Positions 7,727-16,190 are shown, numbered from the stretch's first letter. The stretch is 35,251 nucleotides of DNA from Paludibacteraceae bacterium (GCA_017632345.1 JAGBRL010000063.1:1-35251); one strand, 5' to 3'. The notes: generated by a model not told the origin, from the letters alone. Program-made: numbers and translations.

Positions 7727-8009
7727 AAAAAAACGTGGAGCCAGTCTGCCGCTCGTTCCACGAAGTAAAGGCTCTCGCATTGCCCTGATTGTCGAAACGA
7801 GCAACACGAAAGCCCCACGCTGATGAAAGTACAAACCAAAACAGAACCTGAAAAGTCAAGTTCTGCCTAATCCAAATAAAATCACCACACGAGGGCGTCC
7901 CCGTTGCTTTGTTTTTGACAATCCGTCCTGAATTTGCGAGATTCTTACTTCGTCAAAACCAAAGCGTACAGTAACGCCTTTTTATATAAAGTCCTCTCTA
8001 AAGATGAGA
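7727..8009 (-). ncRNA. Structured leader or small RNA ending in an intrinsic terminator, upstream of the LRR gene
   Basis: A minus-strand transcript from the promoter at 8016-8045 would start near 8009. It would form several hairpins: CTCTC/GAGAG at its 5' end, AGGCGT/ACGCTT, GTTTTGAC with GTCAAAA, CAGAAC (7860-7865 strand-wise) with GTTCTG (7842-7847), and GCTCGTT (7796-7802) with AACGAGC (7751-7757). The last element, CGTGGA (7757-7762) with TCCACG (7734-7739) followed by seven T, is an intrinsic terminator about 75 bases before the LRR start codon. The same TCCACG arm can instead pair with CGTGGGG (7813-7819), which would unmake the terminator. It may be a riboswitch-like attenuator or a separate small RNA of about 280 bases. 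I do not recognise a known RNA family. Confidence 0.5.
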
Positions 8010-8015
8010 GCCTCG

Positions 8016-8045
8016 CAAATGTATGAATAAATTTTGAATTACAAA
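8016..8045 (-). promoter_or_regulatory. Promoter for the structured leader and LRR gene
   Basis: Minus-strand TACATTTG (8016-8023) and TTTG (8042-8045) are separated by 18 bases. The transcript would begin in GAGGCTCTC. It is back to back with the topB promoter. Confidence 0.7.
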
Positions 8046-8081
8046 TGAATGATGTAATTTTTCTCAAAAAATCATTATGAT

Positions 8082-8089
8082 TATATTTG
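8082..8089 (+). promoter_or_regulatory. -7 box of the topB promoter
   Basis: TATATTTG fits TAnnTTTG exactly and lies 34 bases before the topB TTG codon, giving a leader of roughly 25 bases. No clear -33 TTTG is seen at the expected distance. Confidence 0.55.
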
Positions 8090-8123
8090 CAGTCTGAATG
8101 TCTAACTATAATCTTTTGCAGTT

Positions 8124-10259
8124 TTGATAGTCTGTATTGCTGAAAAGCCGAGCGTGGCTCGTGAAATAGCCGAAATACTCGGCGCCAAGACTCGCCGTGA
8201 TGGCTATTTGGAGGGAAACGGATACCAAATCACTTGGGTGTTCGGACATCTTTGTACGCTTAAGGAGCCGCATGAGTACAACCCGGCTTGGAAACGGTGG
8301 AGCTTGCACGACTTGCCTATGATTCCGCCTAAATTCGGCATCAAACTGATTGAAGATAAAGGGGTTGACAAACAGTTCAAGGTCATCGAGTCTCTTGTGC
8401 AGAACGCCACTGAAGTGATAAACTGCGGCGATGCCGGACAGGAGGGCGAGCTTATTCAGCGATGGGTGCTGCAAAGGGCAAAATGCGCCTGCCCGGTAAA
8501 AAGGCTCTGGATCTCGTCGCTTACGGAAGAGGCTATAAAAGAGGGCTTCAGCAATCTGAAGCCGCAAGCGGACTTCGACAAACTGTACGAAGCCGGGGCT
8601 ATGCGCGCCATAGGCGACTGGCTGCTGGGCATGAACGCCACGCGACTGTACACGCTGAAGTACGGACAGAACAGGCAGGTGCTTTCTATCGGACGCGTGC
8701 AGACCCCTACCCTCGCGCTTATCGTCAACAGACATCTGGAGATAGAGAATTTTCGGCCTGAACAGTACTGGGAACTGAAGACGGTTTACAGAGAAACGAC
8801 CTTTTCATCGACAAAAGGAAAGTTTAATTCTAAGGAAGATGGGCTTGCGTTTCTCGAAACTGTACGGCAGCATGACTTTGAAGTTACCTCTGTTGCTGCA
8901 AAGAAAGGCACAGAATCCGCTCCGAGACTTTTTGACCTGACCTCTCTGCAGGTGGAATGCAATAAGAAATTCGCTCTCTCGGCCGAAGACACGCTGCGCA
9001 CTATCCAGTCGCTCTACGAAAAGAAGATAACCACATATCCGCGCGTTGACACAACTTACCTGAGCGACGACATGTACCCGAAAGTGCCGGCCATCTTGCG
9101 CGGGCTGAAAGATTATCAGACGGAAACCGCCCCGTTGCTTCAAAATAAAATTCCGAAGTCAAAAAAGGTGTTCGACAATTCCAAGATAACAGACCACCAC
9201 GCAATAATACCTACAGGCGTGCACCCTCAGAATCTGACACAGATAGAACGGAAGGTGTTTGACCTCGTGGCACGGCGCTTTATCGCAAATTTCTACAAGG
9301 ACTGCACATTCTCAACTACTACGGTAATGGGGAAAGTGGATAAAGTGGAGTTCAAGACAAGCGGAAAGCAAATTCTTGACCCGGGCTGGCGCGTCATCTT
9401 CAGCAAAGACAAAAACGACGATGATGAGAAGAAAGAGGACGAAAAGACACTTCCCGCTTTCACAAAAGGCGAGAGCGGCCCGCACATGCCTGACCTGAAC
9501 GAAAAATGGACGCAGCCGCCAAAGCCATACACCGAAGCTACACTGCTCCGGGCTATGGAAACTGCCGGAAAACAGATTGACGACGACGAACTGCGCGACC
9601 TGCTGAAGGAAAACGGCATCGGCAGACCTTCTACCCGCGCAAATATCATAGAAACGCTCTTCCGCAGAAATTATATGCGAAAGGAGCGCAAAAACATACA
9701 CCCTACCCTCACCGGAATTGAACTTATCCAGACTATACAAGAGGGTCTGCTGAAGTCGGCCGAACTTACCGGCCTGTGGGAAAAGAAACTGCGTATGATA
9801 GAGAGAAGCAGCTACGACGGAAAACTATTTATGCAGGAACTTAAAAACATGGTGTCCGACATTGTAAACAATGTGAAAAACGCTGAATATAAAACCATTA
9901 CAATAGAAGACTTGTCTAAAAAAGAGGAGAAGAAAGAGAAGCTTAAACGCACAACAAAAAAGGTAAAGTCAGAGAAAGAGGAAGACAGTTCCGATACTGC
10001 CGCTCCAATAACAAAAGAGCCTCAACTCAGCGAAAAGCCGCTGACATGCCCCATATGCAAAAAAGGCACGCTGATTAAAGGCAAATCCGCCTACGGCTGC
10101 TCCGAGTGGAAACAGGGCTGCCCGCTGCGCGTACCGATTAACATAGAGAGCCATACGCTTTCTTACTTTGAACTGAAGGCCCTCGTAAGCGGCAAAGAGA
10201 TAAAAGCCGGCAATCGCAGCGTGAAACTAAACGGCAACGGCTCTTTGGACGTGGAATAA
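8124..10259 (+). CDS. topB: DNA topoisomerase III
   Basis: 711 residues, a type IA topoisomerase that passes single DNA strands and decatenates replication or recombination intermediates. The TOPRIM domain opens with IAEKPSVA (Glu7) and has CGDAGQEGE (101-109), where the usual DxD is D-x-G. The catalytic tyrosine is Tyr305 in TTYPRVD. The clamp domains follow, then a charged Lys/Glu linker (about 590-630) and a C-terminal zinc finger (CPIC ... GCSEWKQGC). The protein begins with TTG: the in-frame stop at 8109 rules out an upstream start, and MIVCIAEKPS is the normal N-terminus of the family. The gene is richer in G+C than its neighbours. The adjacent regulator is convergent, with no clear terminator between. 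Confidence 0.93.
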   Translation: MIVCIAEKPSVAREIAEILGAKTRRDGYLEGNGYQITWVFGHLCTLKEPHEYNPAWKRWSLHDLPMIPPKFGIKLIEDKGVDKQFKVIESLVQNATEVINCGDAGQEGELIQRWVLQRAKCACPVKRLWISSLTEEAIKEGFSNLKPQADFDKLYEAGAMRAIGDWLLGMNATRLYTLKYGQNRQVLSIGRVQTPTLALIVNRHLEIENFRPEQYWELKTVYRETTFSSTKGKFNSKEDGLAFLETVRQHDFEVTSVAAKKGTESAPRLFDLTSLQVECNKKFALSAEDTLRTIQSLYEKKITTYPRVDTTYLSDDMYPKVPAILRGLKDYQTETAPLLQNKIPKSKKVFDNSKITDHHAIIPTGVHPQNLTQIERKVFDLVARRFIANFYKDCTFSTTTVMGKVDKVEFKTSGKQILDPGWRVIFSKDKNDDDEKKEDEKTLPAFTKGESGPHMPDLNEKWTQPPKPYTEATLLRAMETAGKQIDDDELRDLLKENGIGRPSTRANIIETLFRRNYMRKERKNIHPTLTGIELIQTIQEGLLKSAELTGLWEKKLRMIERSSYDGKLFMQELKNMVSDIVNNVKNAEYKTITIEDLSKKEEKKEKLKRTTKKVKSEKEEDSSDTAAPITKEPQLSEKPLTCPICKKGTLIKGKSAYGCSEWKQGCPLRVPINIESHTLSYFELKALVSGKEIKAGNRSVKLNGNGSLDVE

Positions 10260-10370
10260 AAGCCCGCCTCCGCTAAACACACCTTTAAGCAGTCGAAGCG
10301 AAGACCATCAAAAGACTTATTCACACGCACCAAAAGGCAATCCAGCCCGAATCGCTGCGCCACGACAGGC

Positions 10371-11561
10371 TCAGCTGGCTTCCGCCACATTTTCATTCTG
10401 TCTGAACTGCTTAGGCGTAATGCCCACATGCTGTTTGAAGATTCTGTTGAAATGGCTATCGTTCACAAAACCACATTCAAACGCAATCTCCTTTATAGAC
10501 AAATCCGAAGACTGCAAAAGATTCCGAGCCTTGTCTATTCTGAAAGAATTAACGTAGAAATAGAAATTCTGATTCAGCCTGTTGTTTAGGAAAGAAGAGA
10601 GCGCCTTCTTTGACATCCCCATCTCCAACGACAACTCGTCCAAAGTCAAATTCGAACGCAAAAAAATCTGAGAAGAAACCATAACTTCCGCCAATCTGTT
10701 CTGCAACTGTTCTTCCTCGCCAACTATCGCATCCTGCTCCTCAAACTCGTCTTCACTGTCTATCCCGTCATTTGCAATCCTCTTAAACTGAAATACAGAC
10801 TCCATGTCAAGATAAGAACGCACAATAAACGGACACATAATCAAAACTGACACAAAGAACAGCACCAACATATAGACATTGAAATAAAAGCCTAGCACCA
10901 ACGACACAAAGTTATGAGCCTGCAAGATGAAATAAATCTTTTTGATCCAATTTGTGTTCAAGCCCTCCACATTAGAGTAGTTACTGTAAATCTGCTTGTC
11001 ATAAAACTTTACCGCACGTCTGAAAAAGAACATATAACGCAGACAATGGAAAAAGAACACGACAAAAGTCAAGACTCCTATAAAAACCCTCGGATGTGTT
11101 ATATTATCAACATAGTCACCAAAAGATGTCATGTGAAGCTCCACGCTCGACGAAGGATGCACCACCGCTCTGAAATACAAAAACAGAAGAAAAATGATAC
11201 CTAACGGCCAAAGGTATTTGGCAACAAGCGGATACTTGCTTCTCTCCTGCTTGACAAGAAGGACAATGAAAGCAAGGTGAACCAAGGACAAGTTAAGCGC
11301 AGATATAAACATGAACTCAATATTGAAAAAATTCACGTACTGAGAATAGTTCATAAACATGTCGCGCAACTGCCCGAGCATAGCATACCCGAACGCCGCC
11401 AGCAAAAAGTTAAATGCCAAAATCAATTTTCCGTAACTGTAGTTGGGCAACCGCTCCTTCTCTTGAAAAATGTTCACCAAAAGAACGACGGTTATAACCA
11501 AAGACATCAACATCAACAAAACCCTACTAACAATTAACGATATAAAAACAACGTTTCCCAT
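10371..11561 (-). CDS. Membrane-anchored AraC-family transcriptional regulator
   Basis: 396 residues from the ATG at 11559-11561, preferred over an upstream codon because it sits just below a good -7 box. The first 240 residues contain about seven hydrophobic helices (for example VLLMLMSLVITVVLLVNIF and a segment ending PFIVRSYLDM). A short acidic linker follows (about 258-275). The last 100 residues are a two-helix-turn-helix AraC/XylS DNA-binding domain: LTLDELSLEMGMSKKALSSF and LSIKEIAFECGFVNDSHFNR with the usual GITPKQFR end. Regulators of this build sense signals at or in the membrane; the signal and targets are unknown. It is alone in its transcription unit. Confidence 0.88.
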   Translation of the reverse strand: MGNVVFISLIVSRVLLMLMSLVITVVLLVNIFQEKERLPNYSYGKLILAFNFLLAAFGYAMLGQLRDMFMNYSQYVNFFNIEFMFISALNLSLVHLAFIVLLVKQERSKYPLVAKYLWPLGIIFLLFLYFRAVVHPSSSVELHMTSFGDYVDNITHPRVFIGVLTFVVFFFHCLRYMFFFRRAVKFYDKQIYSNYSNVEGLNTNWIKKIYFILQAHNFVSLVLGFYFNVYMLVLFFVSVLIMCPFIVRSYLDMESVFQFKRIANDGIDSEDEFEEQDAIVGEEEQLQNRLAEVMVSSQIFLRSNLTLDELSLEMGMSKKALSSFLNNRLNQNFYFYVNSFRIDKARNLLQSSDLSIKEIAFECGFVNDSHFNRIFKQHVGITPKQFRQNENVAEAS

Positions 11562-11834
11562 AATAATATATAATGCGTATTTACAAATGTAGCATAATTT
11601 CAACAACTACGTTCTTTTTTTGTTAATTTTTTTTAACAAAAAGACTTTTTTTGAACAAAGGAAACCAAATTATGTGATAATAATCTATAATTTGCAATTT
11701 ACATAAGTTGCCTTAAGACAAGTCTGAAATAGGAAACAAAGAAATCCCCAACCTAAAAAACTCAAGAAACCGACGAACAACGAGCCTCCCCTAAAGCTCA
11801 TTTTAGCTACACTTCAAATTAGTCTGTAAAAGCA
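11562..11834. other. Intergenic region between the AraC-type regulator and adk
   Basis: About 270 A+T-rich bases. They hold the regulator promoter (-7 box TACATTTG on the minus strand at 11584-11591) and, at the far end, the adk terminator. I see no gene or further structured element. Confidence 0.6.
11584..11591 (-). promoter_or_regulatory. -7 box of the AraC-type regulator gene
   Basis: TACATTTG on the minus strand matches TAnnTTTG and lies 22 bases upstream of the start codon. A TTG-rich stretch (GTTGTTG) stands upstream, closer than the usual -33 distance. Confidence 0.55.
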
Positions 11835-11858
11835 AAGCCGGCATGATTTAGCCGGCTT
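11835..11858 (-). terminator. Intrinsic terminator of adk
   Basis: AAGCCGGC (11835-11842) and GCCGGCTT (11851-11858) form an 8-bp G+C-rich stem with an 8-base loop, followed on the minus strand by TTGCTTTT. Confidence 0.8.
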
Positions 11859-11868
11859 GCCATAGTTT

Positions 11869-12444
11869 TTACTTGTTTACTTTATCGATAGCTTCAGAGA
11901 TTGACTTGAAGATGTCTTCGATAGAGCCAACACCCTTGATATCAACGCAAGTGCCTTCTTTCTTGTAGAAATCGATAACTGGAGTAGTCTGTTCGTTATA
12001 AGTCTTGATACGTTTTGTGATAGTTTCAAGATTATCGTCAGAACGGCCAGAAACCTTTCCACGTTCCAAAAGTCTCTTTACAAGTTCCTCTTCGTCAACC
12101 TGAATATTAAGCATAACAGCCACGTCAGTACCCTTTGCGTTCAACATCACCTTCAAAGCTTCTGCCTGAGCGTAAGTACGAGGGAAACCGTCGAAAATAA
12201 CACCGTTTGCACCTGCAGCCGACTCCAATTCCTTAGCCAACATATTGATGATCAACTCATCTGTCACAAGTTTACCTTCGTCGATAAACTGCTTTGCGAT
12301 TTTACCCAACTCAGTCTGGTCTGCAATCTGCTTACGCAAAATATCTCCAGTAGAGAAGTGTTTGAAACCGTATTTCTTAATGATGTTTTCGCTCTGAGTA
12401 CCCTTTCCTGACCCTGGAGCGCCAAAAATTACAACGTTTGTCAT
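11869..12444 (-). CDS. adk: Adenylate kinase
   Basis: 191 residues from the ATG at 12442-12444. The enzyme catalyses ATP + AMP to 2 ADP in the cytoplasm. The P-loop is GAPGSGKGTQ (7-16). The AMP-binding segment is FSTGDILR, the second signature is FDGFPRT, and the LID segment is the short form (RGKVSGRSDDN) without zinc cysteines, as is normal in Bacteroidota. It is the second gene of an operon with hpt, 23 bases downstream of it, pairing nucleotide salvage with adenylate balance. Reading further up to an in-frame ATG would add nine residues that lack family similarity. Confidence 0.96.
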   Translation of the reverse strand: MTNVVIFGAPGSGKGTQSENIIKKYGFKHFSTGDILRKQIADQTELGKIAKQFIDEGKLVTDELIINMLAKELESAAGANGVIFDGFPRTYAQAEALKVMLNAKGTDVAVMLNIQVDEEELVKRLLERGKVSGRSDDNLETITKRIKTYNEQTTPVIDFYKKEGTCVDIKGVGSIEDIFKSISEAIDKVNK

Positions 12445-12467
12445 TTTTATATTAAATTTAAATACAT

Positions 12468-12995
12468 TCACTCTTTCACCACATAAATAGCATCAAGGTT
12501 TCTGCCCAAGCCGTCGTAGTCGAGTCCGTACCCTACAACAAACCGGTTCTCAATAGCCTTGCCCACATAATCGACCTTCACATTCTCTCTCAAAGAGTCC
12601 GGCTTAAAAAGCAAGGTCATGAGCGCCACGCTTTCCGGATTCAGGCTCTTTATATCTTTCATGAACTGAGCCATCGTCACGCCGCTGTCAACAATATCCT
12701 CCACCACTATCACATTACGTCCCTTGACATGCTCCGGAATAACGATGTCGCAGCTCGCCACACCGACCGTATTCATGCCAACGTACGATGAATAGCGCAC
12801 AAACGCGACATCAGCCACGAAATCGAGACTTCTCAGAAAATCCGCTGCAAATACGAACGAACCGTTCAGCATCACGACAAACAGCGGATTTCTGTCCTCG
12901 TAATCCTTGCCAATCCTCTGAGCCAACCCTTTTACGATTTTTTCAATCTCTTCTTTTGAAATAAATACTTCAAAATCTCTGTCCTTTACCCTCAT
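12468..12995 (-). CDS. hpt: Hypoxanthine phosphoribosyltransferase
   Basis: 175 residues. The enzyme salvages hypoxanthine (and usually guanine) with PRPP to give IMP/GMP. The PRPP-binding loop is VIVVEDIVDSGVTMAQF (about 94-110), with the two acidic residues typical of the family. The flexible loop segment RYSSYVGM and the C-terminal purine-binding stretch ending in FVVGYGLDYD are also visible. It heads a two-gene operon with adk. Confidence 0.95.
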   Translation of the reverse strand: MRVKDRDFEVFISKEEIEKIVKGLAQRIGKDYEDRNPLFVVMLNGSFVFAADFLRSLDFVADVAFVRYSSYVGMNTVGVASCDIVIPEHVKGRNVIVVEDIVDSGVTMAQFMKDIKSLNPESVALMTLLFKPDSLRENVKVDYVGKAIENRFVVGYGLDYDGLGRNLDAIYVVKE

Positions 12996-13017
12996 ACCAA
13001 TCGGATTTTTCAGACTG

Positions 13018-13025
13018 CAAATTTA
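13018..13025 (-). promoter_or_regulatory. -7 box of the hpt-adk operon
   Basis: TAAATTTG on the minus strand fits TAnnTTTG and lies 22 bases upstream of the hpt start codon. No convincing -33 box is visible. Confidence 0.5.
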
Positions 13026-13087
13026 AGAATTATTTATTTACAACCGCTATCAATATGCGAAAAGCGTACAAAAAACCTCAAAAAAAC

Positions 13088-15019
13088 TTATTTAACCAAC
13101 AGTCTGACTCTGTTCACAAAAAAAACGCCCTTGTTTAACTGCAACTTACGAATCTCGCCAGCCTTCATGTCTAACACGCCAACAAACGCTCCGTTTGCGC
13201 TTGCAATCCGCACCGACAAATTCTTTTCGGCACGAATAAAATAGTCTGTCCCCTCTTTGAATACGACAAACTCAGAGCCTGATGCGACAGGCGCAGAGCC
13301 TGACTGCAATTGCCTCTGTGCGTAACGATTGCCCTCGTAAGCCTCTAATGCAGGGAGCGCCACTCCGTCAAAATCGAACAGCGCCGTATTTTCCACCACA
13401 TTCACATCCGCCTGCCCGTCGCTCACCCTATGCGCCCATCCGGTCTTATTTCTGCCAAACTCGTCCTCCACATGAATCATCATGGGGTCCCAATAAAGCG
13501 AGCCGAGACATTCATGAGGAGAAGAGAGACCTATACCCTGAAGCGAGTTCAGCAGCTCCGCGACAAAACTCTTTTGCCCCTCTTCCGAAAAATCATAAAA
13601 GCCCTCGTACTCAGCGGCATTATCACTCAACTGCCCGTCCCAGCCATCCTTGCGCGTCGGGTGAAAATTATAGCCCGACTCCATAATCACAATATCCTTG
13701 CCGTATCTGTTCATCAGATTTTTACAATATTCAACTAAGTCTGAGACAGTCGCTCCGCTCCAAGCCGGATAATACGACGCTCCAATCACATCATACTTCG
13801 CACCCCTCTTCTTCAGATTATCAAAGTACCATGCATATGTGTACGAATTCACATTTGACCCATACTTGTCATAGTCGCCAGTATTATCCGCAAGATGAAT
13901 AATCACCTTAGAATCAGGAGAGACCGCCTTCACCGCCTCATATCCCGCATTGTAAAAAGCCACTATGGCGTCCCAGTTTTCGGAGCCTTTCGGACGGTTG
14001 GCATCATCCCACGTCACGTCATACGAATAGCCGTAAGGGAAAAGCAGACCTCCGTTCGTTTCGTTTCCAAGCGACACAAATTCAGGACATACGCCATTAT
14101 CAGCCAACTCCCGCATCACATTATACGTATAAGAGTAAACACAAGACGCAAGCTTCCGCACAATCATGCCATTATCAGACAAACCTGCAATCGAATCACA
14201 CCAGTCCGCCGGTATATTCTGCTGTTCTCCGTTCGACCAATAATCAGAATAATTAAAGGTATATTCAATTTTCATGTCAGCTTTTTTCGCCGCAACAGCC
14301 AATTGCAGACAATCCTCCGTATTCTGAAAACCATCCGGCAAATAGTATTGCTTTTTCGCATCTGTATTTTTTCGGCCCGGATTGTTAGAATTTCTGATTC
14401 TCACAAAATTCAAACCTCTTTGCGCAAGGTAACCGACCACCCTCTGCGCTTTTTCCGACCTCGAATCCGTCTGACTATAAAACGCTTCGCCATCAACGTC
14501 AAAATAGTTTCCTCCAGACTCCAGCACATAATTCAGTTCCGTAACATCGCCGCCTTGCAAAAAAACGTAAGGCTTTTCACATTTAACAAGTTCTACATCA
14601 TCAATCAAAACATCATGAAAGCCGTCGTTATACAAACCGATTTCGATCAGACCAGATTCAGTCTCAACACCTCTCACAAAGACCTTTACCGACTCACCTT
14701 GCATATCACGTACCTTAGGCACTTCCGTAGAAGCGACAGAAAAGCCGTCGCCCTTTCCAAAAAGGAAACACTTCCCTTCGCAACTCGGAATAGAGACCCT
14801 TGCCGTAAGATTATAAACACCCTTTTCGGTTTGCACCGTTTGCACGATTTTTGCAGGCTGCCCCTGAGGCAAAACACATTTGCCGTCTTTCGAAAAAGCA
14901 TCACCCTGCACCACATTCCAACCCTCCATGCCGTCAAACGACGCATTCTGCAACGTCACTTTCTGCGCATTGGCACAAAAGGCCCAAACTGACAAAAAAA
15001 AGAATAATAGATGTCTCAT
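13088..15019 (-). CDS. Secreted GH53 arabinogalactan endo-beta-1,4-galactanase
   Basis: 643 residues from the ATG at 15017-15019, which starts a clean signal peptide (MRHLLFFFLSVWAFCANA). Residues 20-148 are a carbohydrate-binding-like beta sandwich ending in DVLIDDVELVK. The GH53 barrel (about 150-540) begins with VESGGNYFDVDG-like sequence (LESGGNYFDVDG, 166-177). It carries the acid/base Glu320 in SLGNETNGG and the nucleophile Glu447 in IVIMESGYNF. GH53 enzymes cut beta-1,4-galactan, the side chain of rhamnogalacturonan I. The last 60 residues look like a reduced sorting tail (LDMKAGEIRKLQLNKGVFFV). It stands alone between housekeeping genes, without SusC/SusD genes. Confidence 0.9.
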   Translation of the reverse strand: MRHLLFFFLSVWAFCANAQKVTLQNASFDGMEGWNVVQGDAFSKDGKCVLPQGQPAKIVQTVQTEKGVYNLTARVSIPSCEGKCFLFGKGDGFSVASTEVPKVRDMQGESVKVFVRGVETESGLIEIGLYNDGFHDVLIDDVELVKCEKPYVFLQGGDVTELNYVLESGGNYFDVDGEAFYSQTDSRSEKAQRVVGYLAQRGLNFVRIRNSNNPGRKNTDAKKQYYLPDGFQNTEDCLQLAVAAKKADMKIEYTFNYSDYWSNGEQQNIPADWCDSIAGLSDNGMIVRKLASCVYSYTYNVMRELADNGVCPEFVSLGNETNGGLLFPYGYSYDVTWDDANRPKGSENWDAIVAFYNAGYEAVKAVSPDSKVIIHLADNTGDYDKYGSNVNSYTYAWYFDNLKKRGAKYDVIGASYYPAWSGATVSDLVEYCKNLMNRYGKDIVIMESGYNFHPTRKDGWDGQLSDNAAEYEGFYDFSEEGQKSFVAELLNSLQGIGLSSPHECLGSLYWDPMMIHVEDEFGRNKTGWAHRVSDGQADVNVVENTALFDFDGVALPALEAYEGNRYAQRQLQSGSAPVASGSEFVVFKEGTDYFIRAEKNLSVRIASANGAFVGVLDMKAGEIRKLQLNKGVFFVNRVRLLVK

Positions 15020-15050
15020 CTTATGTAATTTTTTATGAGGAAATGAACTG

Positions 15051-15062
15051 CGCAATATTGCG
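15051..15062. promoter_or_regulatory. Perfect 12-bp palindrome upstream of the galactanase gene, possible operator
   Basis: CGCAATATTGCG is a perfect dyad 32 bases upstream of the galactanase start codon, in an otherwise A+T-rich region. Its size and symmetry suit the binding site of a dimeric regulator, but no partner is identified and the call is inference. Confidence 0.3.
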
Positions 15063-15170
15063 TCACATCAAAAAATTTAAAACCAGTTTGACGACGATTT
15101 CCGAACTGCATTCTAATAAAAAGCAATCCGGACAAAACAACTTTTAACGTCACCTTGAACGAAGAACAGA

Positions 15171-16157
15171 CTACAGTTTCTCTATCTCGTCTGCTGTAAG
15201 ACCTGTAACAAAAGTAATTGTGCTAACTTCAACGCCCATAGACTTGAGTTTCTTTGCATTACAAAGATTCGCCTGACGTTCGCCTTCCGCCACCCCGGCG
15301 GCACGGCCCTCCTCTAATCCTGCAGCACGACCTTCTGCCAATCCTGCGGCACGGCCCTCTTCCAATCCTGCGGCACGGCCTTCCGCCACCCCCTCAGCAT
15401 GGCCTTTTCGCTCCGCTGTGGACAAAACATTGCTAAAGTCCCAGAAGACCTTCAAACTCTCCTCATACTCCGCTCGGTCAACCTTAGAGAACTGCGAAAT
15501 CTCAGCAACCTCGAACAAACGATGAAAAACAGCTTCCGTAAGCGCTGCTGGCTTATCGTCCAGCCTGTTCAGATTTTTTATTACGTATAGCCACTTGTCC
15601 AGAAAAGTCTCCAACTCGTCCTCCCTCTTAACAAACTTCGGCATCTCTAAAAATATGAACTGAAGGTTTTTGCTAAAAACCTTGTCGTTACCATCTTTGA
15701 GCATAACGTGCGTTATGACGTCTTCGTTACCGCCATCCTTATCGTCCATAACAAAATTTAGGATGCCAACCACATAGACCGGCATAAGGCTATAATCCCA
15801 TGGCTTGGTCGATGTGCCCTTTTTGCCCTGCTCTCGGAGCGCAAACGACGAATAGTACAAAGCACGGTCCTTAAAATTGTCCTGCTTGGCTTTCTGCATT
15901 TCAACAATGAACTGCTCTCCGCTCTCAGTTGTGCAATAAACGTCGTATATAGCGCGCCTCTCGTTCACATTGTCTCCCAGTTGCTCCGGATTGAGGTACG
16001 TGAGATCCTTTATCTCGCCGCCATTTCTCAGACCCATTAGCTGGTTAAGAAAACTGATGAGCAAGTCCTTGTTCGCCTCTGTGCCGAAAACCTTCTTGAA
16101 CGCAAAGTCCGTGTACAGATTAACATAGCGCGACAGCGCTGTTCCCGGTATACACAT
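15171..16157 (-). CDS. Rpn-family PD-(D/E)XK nuclease / putative transposase, with EGRAAG repeats
   Basis: 328 residues. The N-terminal 240 residues match the Rpn/PDDEXK_2 family, widespread in gut Bacteroidales. The visible signature is YTDFAFKKVFGTEANKDLL (15-33), followed by Asp72 in IYDVYC and Glu86-x-Gln88 in FIVEMQKAK as nuclease residues. Family members are linked to recombination and DNA cleavage. After residue 250 the sequence becomes an octapeptide series (EGRAAGLE, EGRAAGLA, EGRAAGLE, EGRAAGVA). The last 30 residues (KLKSMGVEVSTITFVTGLTADEIEKL) form the small helical motif that usually closes these proteins. It has its own promoter and no operon partners. Confidence 0.85.
   Translation of the reverse strand: MCIPGTALSRYVNLYTDFAFKKVFGTEANKDLLISFLNQLMGLRNGGEIKDLTYLNPEQLGDNVNERRAIYDVYCTTESGEQFIVEMQKAKQDNFKDRALYYSSFALREQGKKGTSTKPWDYSLMPVYVVGILNFVMDDKDGGNEDVITHVMLKDGNDKVFSKNLQFIFLEMPKFVKREDELETFLDKWLYVIKNLNRLDDKPAALTEAVFHRLFEVAEISQFSKVDRAEYEESLKVFWDFSNVLSTAERKGHAEGVAEGRAAGLEEGRAAGLAEGRAAGLEEGRAAGVAEGERQANLCNAKKLKSMGVEVSTITFVTGLTADEIEKL
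15298..15393 (-). repeat. Four tandem 24-bp repeats coding for EGRAAG octapeptides
   Basis: Four units of exactly 24 bases (starting at 15298, 15322, 15346 and 15370) differ by a few substitutions. The unit is a multiple of three, so gain or loss of copies would keep the frame. They lie in the C-terminal part of the Rpn-like gene. Confidence 0.9.
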
Positions 16158-16182
16158 GTTTTACTTTTTTAAGTTAACTATG

Positions 16183-16190
16183 CAAAGGTA
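16183..16190 (-). promoter_or_regulatory. -7 box of the Rpn-like gene
   Basis: TACCTTTG on the minus strand fits TAnnTTTG and lies 25 bases upstream of the ATG. Confidence 0.55.

Noticed and set aside
7652..7834. A 61-codon upstream extension of the large LRR protein frame.
   Set aside because: It lies over the terminator and hairpins of the leader, lacks a signal peptide, and the ATG at 7649-7651 opens a clean one.
7721..7860. A minus-strand frame reading ...WGFRVARFDNQGNARAF..., which looks like the end of an FGE-sulfatase or retroelement target protein.
   Set aside because: There is no start codon or upstream domain, another frame is open over the same bases, and the base pairing explains the conservation-like look better. 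Kept only as an alternative to the RNA idea.
8106..9740. Several open frames on the strand opposite topB and offset within it.
   Set aside because: They are by-products of the high G+C coding sequence of topB; none has a family motif or promoter.
13895..14992. A 365-codon plus-strand frame opposite the galactanase gene.
   Set aside because: The minus strand has clear GH53 catalytic motifs and a signal peptide; the plus frame is arginine/isoleucine-rich without any motif.
15298..15393. The tandem repeats as a CRISPR array.
   Set aside because: The units are directly adjacent without spacers and encode an in-frame octapeptide series.
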